Translations under genes and position numbers: made by a program
The notes under the pieces: model-generated
What the model was told of the DNA's origin: nothing
What the model saw: the letters and a program-made list of their open reading frames with translations, nothing else
The model's database searches: none
Source: Avoscillospira_A sp052117125
GTDB taxonomy: Bacteria; Bacillota; Clostridia; Oscillospirales; Oscillospiraceae
Direction: 5' to 3'
NCBI RefSeq assembly: GCF_052117125.1
Contig: NZ_JBQKJT010000004.1
Span: 179,029 to 243,028, forward strand
DNA length: 64,000 bases
Shown: piece after piece, positions 51,641 to 59,109 of the stretch
How the letters are laid out: each line of letters begins with the position of its first letter
How positions within the stretch are numbered: the first letter of the stretch is position 1

Positions 51641-51914
51641 TGTGCGGCTCCTTGTATTATAGAGTAGTAGTTATTAGCAGAATCCACGCTATCACCGGTG
51701 AAGTCACTGATTGGGACGGAATCCATTATAGCGGTGGGGCTTTGAACGGTGTCGTGTATGGCAAGCTGGGAAGTGTTCGGGTCGAATCCATTCTTGCCGG
51801 TGGTTACAATATCCAACGCCTTCATGTTAGGGTTCTGGTTCACGAAATCTAAACATCAGATCAGGGGGGGCTTCCCCCCCCCTCCACCGAAAGACTTTGA
51901 AAGGGGTTTGAAAT

Positions 51915-52256
51915 ATGAACATCAAAGAAGCCCGTGAATTTGCCGGGTTGACACAAAAGGAAGTTGAAAAGGAATTCGGGGTTCCGGCCCGGTCAATTCA
52001 AAATTGGGAAGCCGGGATCAGACAGCCCCCGGAATATGTGGAAGCCTATCTGGTGGAAAAGCTGTCCCAACTGAAGAAGGTTGCCCGTGTTCGGGTGATC
52101 CCGGAATCTTTGGAAGTCAGGGTGGAAACCCTTGAAGATGGTGAATGGGAACTTTCTACCAGCGCCCCCATTGTGGATAATCGCATTCCGGTTTCCATTT
52201 TGGTTGCCGTAGGGCGGTTTTCGGAAGCCGGTTACAAACTGGTTTTCATGGGTTGA
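51915..52256 (+). CDS. Xre-type HTH protein
   Basis: The 113-residue protein has an N-terminal helix-turn-helix (MNIKEAREFAGLTQKEVEKE, FGVPARSIQNWEAGIRQPP) with features of mobile-element regulators that recognise their own promoters, then a C-terminal segment of mixed strand. AAAGGGG lies 10 bases upstream of the start. It has a strong terminator of its own. It lies in the accessory segment between the YqfO-like and YczE-like genes. Confidence 0.8.
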   Translation: MNIKEAREFAGLTQKEVEKEFGVPARSIQNWEAGIRQPPEYVEAYLVEKLSQLKKVARVRVIPESLEVRVETLEDGEWELSTSAPIVDNRIPVSILVAVGRFSEAGYKLVFMG

Positions 52257-52316
52257 ACTACAATGAATTTTTGCTTCACTGAACACTGAACTAATAACAC
52301 GATAGTAACAAAAAAG

Positions 52317-52350
52317 GCGGGAACCCCTGAAAATACAAGGGTTCCCGCTT
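52317..52350 (+). terminator. Terminator after the HTH gene
   Basis: GCGGGAACCC pairs with GGGTTCCCGC across a short loop (52317-52348), followed by TTCTT. Confidence 0.85.
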
Positions 52351-52438
52351 CTTCTGTGTTTATTGTACCACATGCGCTGACACAAGAAAAGACGGCCCGG
52401 AAGCAGAGCACGTTGCTTCGCTTCCGGGCCGCTGTTGT

Positions 52439-52760
52439 TCAAAGATATCGTTTGGCAAGAGATGCCAGAGGAGGGGTGACTTGCTTGGCCACCAGCCCCA
52501 CGCAAAGGGCTGCCGCCACGGTGCCTTCCCGCACGCCTTCCAGCTGATGCAGGAAAATCAGGGACAGGGCGCTGGCAATGACCACCAAGGTCACGTCAAA
52601 ACTGATCTTCGTATTGGGAAATTTCACCGGGAAAGCCTTGCACAGGGCCAGCACCATTCCTTCGCCCGCGAGCGTGACTACATTCGCGGTCACTTCAAAG
52701 CTGACGCCGATGCCCACCAGCAAGATGCCCACCACGCACAGCACCCACTGCATGGGATAT
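52439..52760 (-). pseudogene. YczE/DUF6198-like membrane protein, C-terminal fragment
   Basis: About 105 residues remain of a YczE-like (DUF6198/YitT-related) multi-helix membrane protein. Sequence WVLCVVGILLVGIGVSFEV and GEGMVLALCKAFPVKFPNTK is typical of the C-terminal half of these proteins. The 5' half is missing: the frame runs directly into the truncated IS256 transposase near 52757-52763. The piece ends naturally at LASLAKRYL-stop. This is a deletion remnant. Confidence 0.75.
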
Positions 52761-53151
52761 CGCCAGTTGTCATACCCTTGGCGTACATGGACAGGATTTT
52801 CGCCTCAATGTCCTGACTGATGCTGGTCTGGTTCTTTTTCAGCACCTGGGGCTCAAATTCCCCCTTCCGGTCCCGGGGAATCGACACATCCACTTCGCCA
52901 AAGCTGGTACGCAGCCTCTTGCTGCTGTGGCCGTTACGGCTGTTGTCTGTGTCCTTGCTCTTGTAATCATATCTGCTGTAGCCCAGCTCGTCATCCAGCT
53001 CTGCCTCCAAGCCATTCTCCATGAACTCGGCAATGGTCTCCTTAAACAGATTCTGGATGTCATCCATACTGCCGATGTTTGCCATCTGCAGCAGCTCACG
53101 GATTTTCTCTCGACGGGCATTTTCTTCTGGGGTGCGATTCTTTCTGGCCAT
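52757..53151 (-). pseudogene. IS256-family transposase, N-terminal fragment
   Basis: The first 130 or so residues of an IS256-type transposase (family length about 400) are intact: MARKNRTPEENARREKIREL, then LEAELDDELGYSRYDYKSKD and SIPRDRKGEFEPQVLKKNQT. The match stops after KGMTTGDI, where the DNA joins the YczE-like fragment. The catalytic DDE domain is lost. The start at 53151 has GGAGG 8 bases upstream. The frame runs on into the fragment until 52690. Confidence 0.85.
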
Positions 53152-53193
53152 ATGTAAAACCTCCAATGTGGTGCTTCTATTCTACACCACTCA

Positions 53194-53224
53194 GGAGGTT
53201 TACACAAAACTTAGGATAGTCTCC
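53194..53224. repeat. Surviving terminal repeat region of the IS256 copy
   Basis: GGAGGTTTACACAAAACTTA and the following GGATAGTCTC (53194-53224) lie upstream of the transposase start and fit the end of IS256-type elements. The partner end is absent. Confidence 0.5.
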
Positions 53225-53341
53225 CCTGGCCGTGAAAAAAACGCTCTCCCGGCAGTCGTGCCACACGCGTGACGCTATGAGGCTGCCAGTTTGAGCCTTC
53301 ATTGTGGTAGACCAAAAACAGCCCCATGAAGAAATAAAAAT

Positions 53342-53463
53342 CCCGAACGCTTTGGCTTAACAGTGATAAGGAACTAAATCACTTATCAACTGTTAGCTGA
53401 CGGTTTTCGGGTGCATACGAAACTCCCGTCTGATTCCTAACAGGAATTAGTCGGGAGTTTTTC
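53342..53463 (+). terminator. Long stem-loop followed by a terminator
   Basis: A complex inverted repeat spans 53342-53411: CCCGAA/TTCGGG outside, TAACAGTGATAAG pairing with CTTATC-A-ACTGTTA inside. A strong terminator follows with AACTCCCG/CGGGAGTT outer and CTGATTCCT/AGGAATTAG inner stems (53421-53459), then TTTTT. The stretch 53225-53341 holds no convincing gene. Confidence 0.6.
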
Positions 53464-53496
53464 TTGTTAACAGAGCCTATATTGGAGGATAGCATT

Positions 53497-53748
53497 ATGA
53501 AAACATTACTTTCCTGTGAATTTAACATGGACACAGGCTGCGTTGAACTAAGATATTCTGACGACAGCATGATTTCCATTAATTGCACCGCTGTAGAGGA
53601 CGAAGTTGCGAATAGCCGTTTCCAGCGGTCTGAACTGGACTGGCTCATCTACAACGATCCGCTGTCTTATGCGGAATTGATTTTGAATGGTGATCCAGAA
53701 AAATACTTGCGAACCGTAACGGAGATCCCGCAGTTAGATTCTGATTGA
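53497..53748 (+). CDS. DUF6061 family small protein
   Basis: The 83-residue protein MKTLLSCEFNMDTGCVELRY... with SINCTAVEDEVANSRFQRSE and ILNGDPEKYLRTV matches DUF6061, a short family common in clostridial mobile elements. ATG 53497 follows TTGGAGGATAGCATT and is preferred to the longer in-frame start at 53464. No function is known. Confidence 0.78.
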   Translation: MKTLLSCEFNMDTGCVELRYSDDSMISINCTAVEDEVANSRFQRSELDWLIYNDPLSYAELILNGDPEKYLRTVTEIPQLDSD

Positions 53749-53770
53749 TAACTCTATAAATCTTGACGTG

Positions 53771-53808
53771 CAAAGGGCATCCATACGAAAGCATGGATGC
53801 CCTTTGTC
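53771..53808. terminator. Bidirectional terminator
   Basis: CAAAGGGCATCCAT pairs with ATGGATGCCCTTTG; it is between convergent genes. Confidence 0.85.
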
Positions 53809-53897
53809 TTAACTTAGCCTTGTGGTCGGCAAGCATTTTACCCACTTTTCTCCTTATAGACTTCGTGGAGCCTTTGGAGACCAGTGTTTTATCGAAA

Positions 53898-54125
53898 TCA
53901 GCCTTTCGGCGGATGAGGGTCCCCTCCATGGCTATCCGCAGACTGAATACGACCGTCCAGCCCATGAATGACAAACTCAGTGCCTTGGTTTCGGCTGATT
54001 TGTCTTCCAGCATTTACTGCCTGTTCCTTGGTGGAATAGTGGCCACTGGAGCGTTGAGCTCCGCCACGTTTTACATCCCAGCCACCATTGGGATTGTGAA
54101 CGACATGATGAGTAGAACGAGCCAT
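53898..54125 (-). CDS. DUF2188 protein
   Basis: The 75-residue protein has the DUF2188 pattern: MARSTHHVVHNPNGGWDVKR, then HYSTKEQAVNAGRQISRN and a C-terminal GTEFVIHGLDGRIQ. The family is small, basic and of unknown function. The upstream open frame (to 54197) lacks a ribosome site, whereas AGGGGG precedes ATG 54125. It is 4 bases after the next gene on the minus strand, and probably shares its transcript. Confidence 0.82.
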   Translation of the reverse strand: MARSTHHVVHNPNGGWDVKRGGAQRSSGHYSTKEQAVNAGRQISRNQGTEFVIHGLDGRIQSADSHGGDPHPPKG

Positions 54126-54129
54126 ACGA

Positions 54130-54345
54130 TTACCCCCTGTGTGCCTTAGGACAGCAGATTGCACAACCGTCCGCATCGAGATAGATTTTCTTCGCATGAG
54201 CTACTGCCTCAACCTCGCTTTCAAAGTAGCCCACATACTGTGCGCTACGGATGCCAAGCTGTTCAGCATGCTCTTTTGTATGGACTTCATGATGAAGGCC
54301 AGGATTTAACGTCTGATTGTTGTTAACATAGTAATAATGATACAT
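54130..54345 (-). CDS. Small protein of unknown function
   Basis: The 71-residue protein MYHYYYVNNNQTLNPGLHHE... contains VHTKEHAEQLGIRSAQYVGY and a C-terminal DADGCAICCPKAHRG. AAAGGAAAATTAT precedes the start. It is upstream of the DUF2188 gene and coupled to it. Aromatic and His-rich N-terminal sequence is seen but no family was recognised. Confidence 0.7.
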   Translation of the reverse strand: MYHYYYVNNNQTLNPGLHHEVHTKEHAEQLGIRSAQYVGYFESEVEAVAHAKKIYLDADGCAICCPKAHRG

Positions 54346-54413
54346 ATAATTTTCCTTTCTGCTTGACCAAACAAGCGATACATGATATTTTGATAGCGTA
54401 CATATTGCAAATG

Positions 54414-54532
54414 AGCGGTTAATCTGTGCCAGCAGATTGCCGCTCTTTTTATTTGTACATAAGACACCACCTCCTTAAAAGCTTCGGAAATTCACCTGTC
54501 CACGGCTTCCGTTGGGCCGGTGAATTTCTCTT
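54414..54532. terminator. Two terminators and a ribosome site with a three-codon frame
   Basis: GAGCGG/CCGCTC with an inner AATCTG/CAGATT stem followed by TTTTTA (about 54414-54450), and GAAATTCACC/GGTGAATTTC followed by TCTTTTT (about 54487-54532) would both stop plus-strand transcription before the restriction operon. Between them, on the minus strand, AAGGAGG (54470-54476) stands 9 bases before ATG-TAC-AAA-TAA (54449-54460). Confidence 0.6.
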
Positions 54533-54591
54533 TTTCTGATTGTTCCATTATACAGCTATTCCTGCTATATGAAAAATTAAGATGTTCGTTG

Positions 54592-54665
54592 TTTGGTGGC
54601 AAAATTAAAAAAATATAAGATAATAGTTAAAACTGTTTGATTTTTGGTGGCAAATATTGTATAAT
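54592..54665 (+). promoter_or_regulatory. Promoter and repeated operator of the restriction operon
   Basis: TTGATT (54637-54642), 17 bases, TATAAT (54660-54665). The spacer contains TTTGGTGGCAAA (54643-54654), which recurs at 54592-54603. A factor bound there would block RNA polymerase. Confidence 0.7.
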
Positions 54666-54689
54666 GAAATAAGATGGGAGGAGTGTGCC

Positions 54690-56024
54690 TTGGGAAAAAA
54701 GCTATACACAAAAGAAAACATCTCCAAAGCCGAAACCGAATGGCTGGGCATACCCGAACTTGTGGTATTAAAAACAAACAGGGATGATGTTGGTTTAGAA
54801 GTTGTACATCGTAGATACTTTGAGGATGAAAAATTGCTCTGCCCTGCTTGTCGTTCCTCGAGAACACGCTGCTCTAAAATTGTGGATCGAAAACTCAAGG
54901 ATTTATTGTGGCTTGACGAGGACCACAAGACATTTCAAATAATCAGCCTACTTTTTCATCAGCGTTATATGCGCTGTGATAGTTGCGGGCAAAGCGTTTT
55001 CCCTGAGCCTACAGAATTTGGAGAAAAGGGATGCAAATTCACAAACCGGCTATCAGATGCCTTGGCAGACGGGACCTTTCAATTTTCATATAAAAAAGTA
55101 TGCCAGCATTACGGTGTTCCAGCTTCTACTGCTTCAGTGGGTGAAGTAATGAGACGAAGAATTCAATATAGGGAGTCATTGTTGCCCCCGATCAGAACAC
55201 CGCATATCATTAGCATTGTCGAGGTGGTGTTTTTTGGGGAGTTCTATCCCGCTGTTTTAGGAATTTGGGATGGTGAGGTTTATTGCCTGGATATTATGCG
55301 AGATTCATCTGAGGAAACCTGTGGTGCATTTCTGAAAACATTGGATGCTAACCAAGTTGAAACCATATATGTAGACCCAGTCGATAGCTTATTTAATGCC
55401 GTGAATCAGTACTTTCCAATGGCTTCAATTGTGGTGACTGATGAGGCGATTCAGCGATATGCCAGAAACGCTATGCTTGATATTATCCATTCCGACGGAA
55501 AGCGATTTCCGGTGGTTCATAAAGACCGGCGATTGACGGTACTCCACAAAGACCTGGATGATAGAACTGTCATTCCCAGAATTAAGGAAGGGATGAAGAG
55601 TAGGCCGAGGTTACAACAGGCTTACAATCACCATCAGAGATTGTTGGAGCTTATGGAAACCAAGTGGTCGATGGAAGATCTCCGAACATGGGCAGACCAG
55701 ATTCCGACAGAGGTAGATGAGTTTTTGGCAGTTGGTGATATTATTGATATCTTTGGCGAGCAATTAAGCGGATTTTTGACACTGGGCGAGAAGCCACCCA
55801 ACAATTATCAGTTTGCGGTGCAAGGCATCTGTGACGCTATCAAGGATATGCCGCACTGCATTTTCGATGTAATGCGTGGTCGCTGCATCTTCTCTATAAC
55901 TCACGACACCATGGAGGAAAACGGAGAACTGTGGCGATACGGCATTAAGTCAAGTCGTTTAACCGAGAAAATCAATGAGATCTCAGCCAATATTAGGGAG
56001 GAACGAGATTATGGATACCAATGA
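54690..56024 (+). CDS. ISL3-transposase-like protein fused into the type I R-M operon
   Basis: The 444-residue protein resembles ISL3-family transposases: an N-terminal zinc finger (CPACRSSRTRC...RYMRCDSCGQSVFP), an HTH region (FSYKKVCQHYGVPASTASVG), then a DDE-type fold. The first catalytic position, normally in a GIDEF-type motif, reads SIVEVVF, so the Asp appears lost. The second region VYVDPVDSLF is present. The start is TTG 54690 with GGGAGGAG 7 bases upstream; the longer frame starts inside the -10. It overlaps hsdM by 14 bases. No flanking terminal repeats are seen. Domestication as a regulator is inferred. Confidence 0.75.
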   Translation: MGKKLYTKENISKAETEWLGIPELVVLKTNRDDVGLEVVHRRYFEDEKLLCPACRSSRTRCSKIVDRKLKDLLWLDEDHKTFQIISLLFHQRYMRCDSCGQSVFPEPTEFGEKGCKFTNRLSDALADGTFQFSYKKVCQHYGVPASTASVGEVMRRRIQYRESLLPPIRTPHIISIVEVVFFGEFYPAVLGIWDGEVYCLDIMRDSSEETCGAFLKTLDANQVETIYVDPVDSLFNAVNQYFPMASIVVTDEAIQRYARNAMLDIIHSDGKRFPVVHKDRRLTVLHKDLDDRTVIPRIKEGMKSRPRLQQAYNHHQRLLELMETKWSMEDLRTWADQIPTEVDEFLAVGDIIDIFGEQLSGFLTLGEKPPNNYQFAVQGICDAIKDMPHCIFDVMRGRCIFSITHDTMEENGELWRYGIKSSRLTEKINEISANIREERDYGYQ

Positions 56025-57804
56025 AAAGATCAAAATAGTCGGTACAAACATTCAAGAAAAAGCAAATCTGATATGGAATGTGGCGAACAGTCTATTTGGA
56101 GCATATAAGCCTCATGAATATGGTCTGGTTATTTTGCCCATGGTCGTGATTAAGCGTTTTCATGACTGCTTACTCCCGACCAGAGAGAAAGTGCTGGCCA
56201 CTTATGAAAAGGTGAAACAGTTAGCCGTCAAAGATGGTTTTCTGCGTACTGCATCTGGCTATCGTTTTTACAATACCAGCCAGTACACCTTCGAGCGACT
56301 GAAAGCTGACCCAGAGAATATTAAGACCAATTTCGAGGCTTACATCAACGGCTTCTCCGATAATGTTATCGACATTCTGGCGAATATGGGCTTCTTTACG
56401 CAAATCGAGCGTATGGCGGATGCGGGAGTTCTGTATCAGGTTATCAGCGACTTTACTGCTGACAATGCAGATATGAATCCGGAGAAAATTTCCGCAATTG
56501 ATATGGGCTATGTCTTCGAAAACCTTGTTCAGCGTTTTTCTGAGAGTTATGATGAAGAAGCAGGTGCGCACTTCACCAGCCGTGACATTATTTATTTGAT
56601 GTGTGACTTGCTTACCATGAATGCGGATTTTTCCGGCGAAGACGCCCCGGCCAAGACTGTATACGATATGGCGATGGGCACCAGCCAGATGCTTACCTGT
56701 ATGGAAGAGCGTGTTCATGCCCTTGACAAAGAGGCTGAAATCATCTGTTATGGCCAGGAAATCAATCCTTTTACTTTTGGTATCGCCAAAGCGGACATGC
56801 TGATCCGTGGTGGCGATCCTGAAAACATGCAGTTCGGTGACACCTTGAATGCGGATAAATTCAAGGGCTATACCTTCGACTACATTATTTCCAATCCTCC
56901 ATTCGGTATCGATTGGAAGCGTGAAGCAGCTGATGTGGAGAAAGAACATAAACTGGGCGATGCCGGTCGGTTTGGCGTTGGCTTGCCTCAAAAATCCGAT
57001 GGGCAGATGCTGTTCTTGCTGAATGGCATTGCAAAATTGAAGGACACCGGCAGAATGGCTATTATCCAAAATGGTTCCTCTCTCTTCACAGGAGATGCAG
57101 GAAGTGGCCCCAGTGAAATCCGTCGCTATATTATTGAGAATGACTGGTTGGATGCTATTGTTCAGCTTCCCAATGACAGCTTTTATAACACCGGAATTGC
57201 AACCTATATCTGGATAGTATCCAAAAACAAACCCGAAACACATAGAGAACGCATTTTGCTGATTGATGCCAGCAAGTGCTGTGAGGCACGCAGACGTCCT
57301 ATCGGTAATAAGCGTGTAGATATTACGGAATCTTGCCGCAATTTGATCACACAGGCATACAGCGAATATAGAAGTGCAATTTTTACAAAAACCTTAGAAG
57401 ATAAAAAAACAGTGCTGACTTGCAAAAGCAAAGTGCTTGATGCCATATCGCTTGGCTACAATAAAATTACAGTGGAAAGTCCTGCTTTGGATGATGACGG
57501 CAACCCGATTGTAAAAAAAGGAAAGCCAGTAGCCGATACCTCCAAGCGTGACACTAAAAGTGTTCCACTTGATGAAGATGTGGATGCTTATTTTGCACGG
57601 GAAGTTCTCCCTTATCGTCCGGGTGCTTGGATCGACAAAAGCAAGACCAAGGTCGGGTATGAGATTCCATTTACTCGTACCTTCTATGAATATGAGGAAC
57701 TGGAACCGGCAGCTGATATTGCAAAACGTATTGCGGCCCGTGAAAAGGTACTGATGGAGAAATTGCAGGCATTGTTCGGAAATGGTGGTGGGCAAAATGA
57801 GTGA
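56011..57804 (+). CDS. hsdM: Type I restriction-modification methylase HsdM
   Basis: The 597-residue N6-adenine methyltransferase subunit has the HsdM N-terminal helical domain (about 8-160), the Mtase domain with SAM motif VYDMAMGTSQML (about 218-229; usual GTG-G-F reads GTSQM) and catalytic ISNPPFGIDW (about 293-302), and a Lys-rich C-terminal region contacting HsdS. The start ATG 56011 has GGGAGGAACGAGATT upstream and is inside the preceding gene. It forms the M2S core with HsdS. Confidence 0.93.
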   Translation: MDTNEKIKIVGTNIQEKANLIWNVANSLFGAYKPHEYGLVILPMVVIKRFHDCLLPTREKVLATYEKVKQLAVKDGFLRTASGYRFYNTSQYTFERLKADPENIKTNFEAYINGFSDNVIDILANMGFFTQIERMADAGVLYQVISDFTADNADMNPEKISAIDMGYVFENLVQRFSESYDEEAGAHFTSRDIIYLMCDLLTMNADFSGEDAPAKTVYDMAMGTSQMLTCMEERVHALDKEAEIICYGQEINPFTFGIAKADMLIRGGDPENMQFGDTLNADKFKGYTFDYIISNPPFGIDWKREAADVEKEHKLGDAGRFGVGLPQKSDGQMLFLLNGIAKLKDTGRMAIIQNGSSLFTGDAGSGPSEIRRYIIENDWLDAIVQLPNDSFYNTGIATYIWIVSKNKPETHRERILLIDASKCCEARRRPIGNKRVDITESCRNLITQAYSEYRSAIFTKTLEDKKTVLTCKSKVLDAISLGYNKITVESPALDDDGNPIVKKGKPVADTSKRDTKSVPLDEDVDAYFAREVLPYRPGAWIDKSKTKVGYEIPFTRTFYEYEELEPAADIAKRIAAREKVLMEKLQALFGNGGGQNE

Positions 57805-59107
57805 GATTACTTCCTATGAAAAGATGAAAGATAGCGGCATCGAATGGATAGGCAGTGTTCCCTCTGATTGGCGTGTCCACACCTTGTATCAACTTGTAAC
57901 CCAGGTCAAGGAAAAAAACAGCAATCTTCAGGAAAAGAATCTGCTGTCTTTGAGTTACGGCAAAATCAAACGTAAAGATATTGATTCGCCGGATGGACTT
58001 CTTCCTGCGTCTTTTGACGGCTATAACATTATCGAAAACGGGGATATAGTCCTTCGTTTAACAGATTTACAGAACGACCATACAAGCCTTCGGGTAGGTT
58101 TGGCCACAGAGCGTGGTATTATTACCTCCGCCTATACAACCTTGCGTCCAATCGACACAAGCAATTCAAAATACTTGTTCTACCTGCTCCATGCCTTTGA
58201 CCTGAAAAAAGGATTTTATGGCATGGGTTCCGGTGTACGGCAGGGGTTAAATTATGCAGAAGTGAAAGAACTTCGTATCGTGCTTCCAAGTCAAAAAGAG
58301 CAGGATGCCATCGTGTATTTTCTGGATGATCAATGTTCAGAAATTGATTTGGCTATAGATGAAGCTAAATCCAGTATCCAAGATTACAAAACTTTGAAAG
58401 CAAATATCATCTCTACAACTGTTCTTAGTGGCCTTGATGGTGATGTAGGTAAGAGAAAATGCAGAATCGAGTGGGTTCCATCAATTCCCTCGCATTGGGA
58501 CACTGCCCGATTTGTATACAAAAACTGGATAAGATCAAGGTTGGGATGGAAGGGCTTGAAAGCAGAAGAATATGTTGAAGACGGCTATCCGTTTTTATCT
58601 GCCTTCAACATTAACAATAACTATCTATGCTGGGAACAACTCAACTACATAACTCAAGAGAGATATGATGAATCTCCAGAAATTAAATTAAGAGTTGGCG
58701 ATATTCTGCTTGTAAAAGACGGAGCAGGCATAGGTAAGTGTGCAAGAATTGACAGTTTGCCATTAGGAGAATCTACAGTCAATGGTTCCCTTGCTGTAAT
58801 AACACCAAACGAAGATTTGGATTATAGATATGAGTATTATTACCTTCAATGCAATGTATTTCAGAACATTATTGCACGCTTGAGAAATGGCATGGGAGTT
58901 CCCCATTTGACACAAGAGGCAATGAAAGAAATAGTCATTCCCTTACCTCCGCGAGAAGAACAAGAACAGATAGCGAATTTCCTGGATACAGAATGTAGGA
59001 AAATCGACGAGATAATCGAACTAAAAAATTTGTTGATAATCGAACTCGAAATGTACAAACGCTCGCTCATATTTGAAACTGTAACAGGCAAAAGAAAGGT
59101 GGTGTGA
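57797..59107 (+). CDS. hsdS: Type I restriction-modification specificity subunit HsdS
   Basis: The 436-residue DNA-recognition subunit has two target-recognition domains: the first from IEWIGSVPSDWRVH (about 14), the second from IEWVPSIPSHWDTA (about 225). Each is followed by a conserved coiled helix (EIDLAIDEAKSSIQDYKTLK near 184; CRKIDEIIELKNLLIIELEM near 400). Both ends of each TRD carry PS..QE/REEQEQIA-type sequence. ATG 57797 overlaps the hsdM stop by 8 bases. The target sequence cannot be predicted. Confidence 0.94.
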   Translation: MSEITSYEKMKDSGIEWIGSVPSDWRVHTLYQLVTQVKEKNSNLQEKNLLSLSYGKIKRKDIDSPDGLLPASFDGYNIIENGDIVLRLTDLQNDHTSLRVGLATERGIITSAYTTLRPIDTSNSKYLFYLLHAFDLKKGFYGMGSGVRQGLNYAEVKELRIVLPSQKEQDAIVYFLDDQCSEIDLAIDEAKSSIQDYKTLKANIISTTVLSGLDGDVGKRKCRIEWVPSIPSHWDTARFVYKNWIRSRLGWKGLKAEEYVEDGYPFLSAFNINNNYLCWEQLNYITQERYDESPEIKLRVGDILLVKDGAGIGKCARIDSLPLGESTVNGSLAVITPNEDLDYRYEYYYLQCNVFQNIIARLRNGMGVPHLTQEAMKEIVIPLPPREEQEQIANFLDTECRKIDEIIELKNLLIIELEMYKRSLIFETVTGKRKVV

Positions 59108-59109
59108 CC

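Noticed and set aside
51760..51800. tRNA T-arm-like sequence (GGGTCGAATCC).
   Set aside because: No acceptor, D-arm or anticodon stem could be built around it.
51637..51843. 68-residue minus-strand frame (and an overlapping plus-strand frame) between YqfO-like and HTH genes.
   Set aside because: No ribosome site on either strand, no recognised family; may be remnant mobile DNA but a gene cannot be supported.
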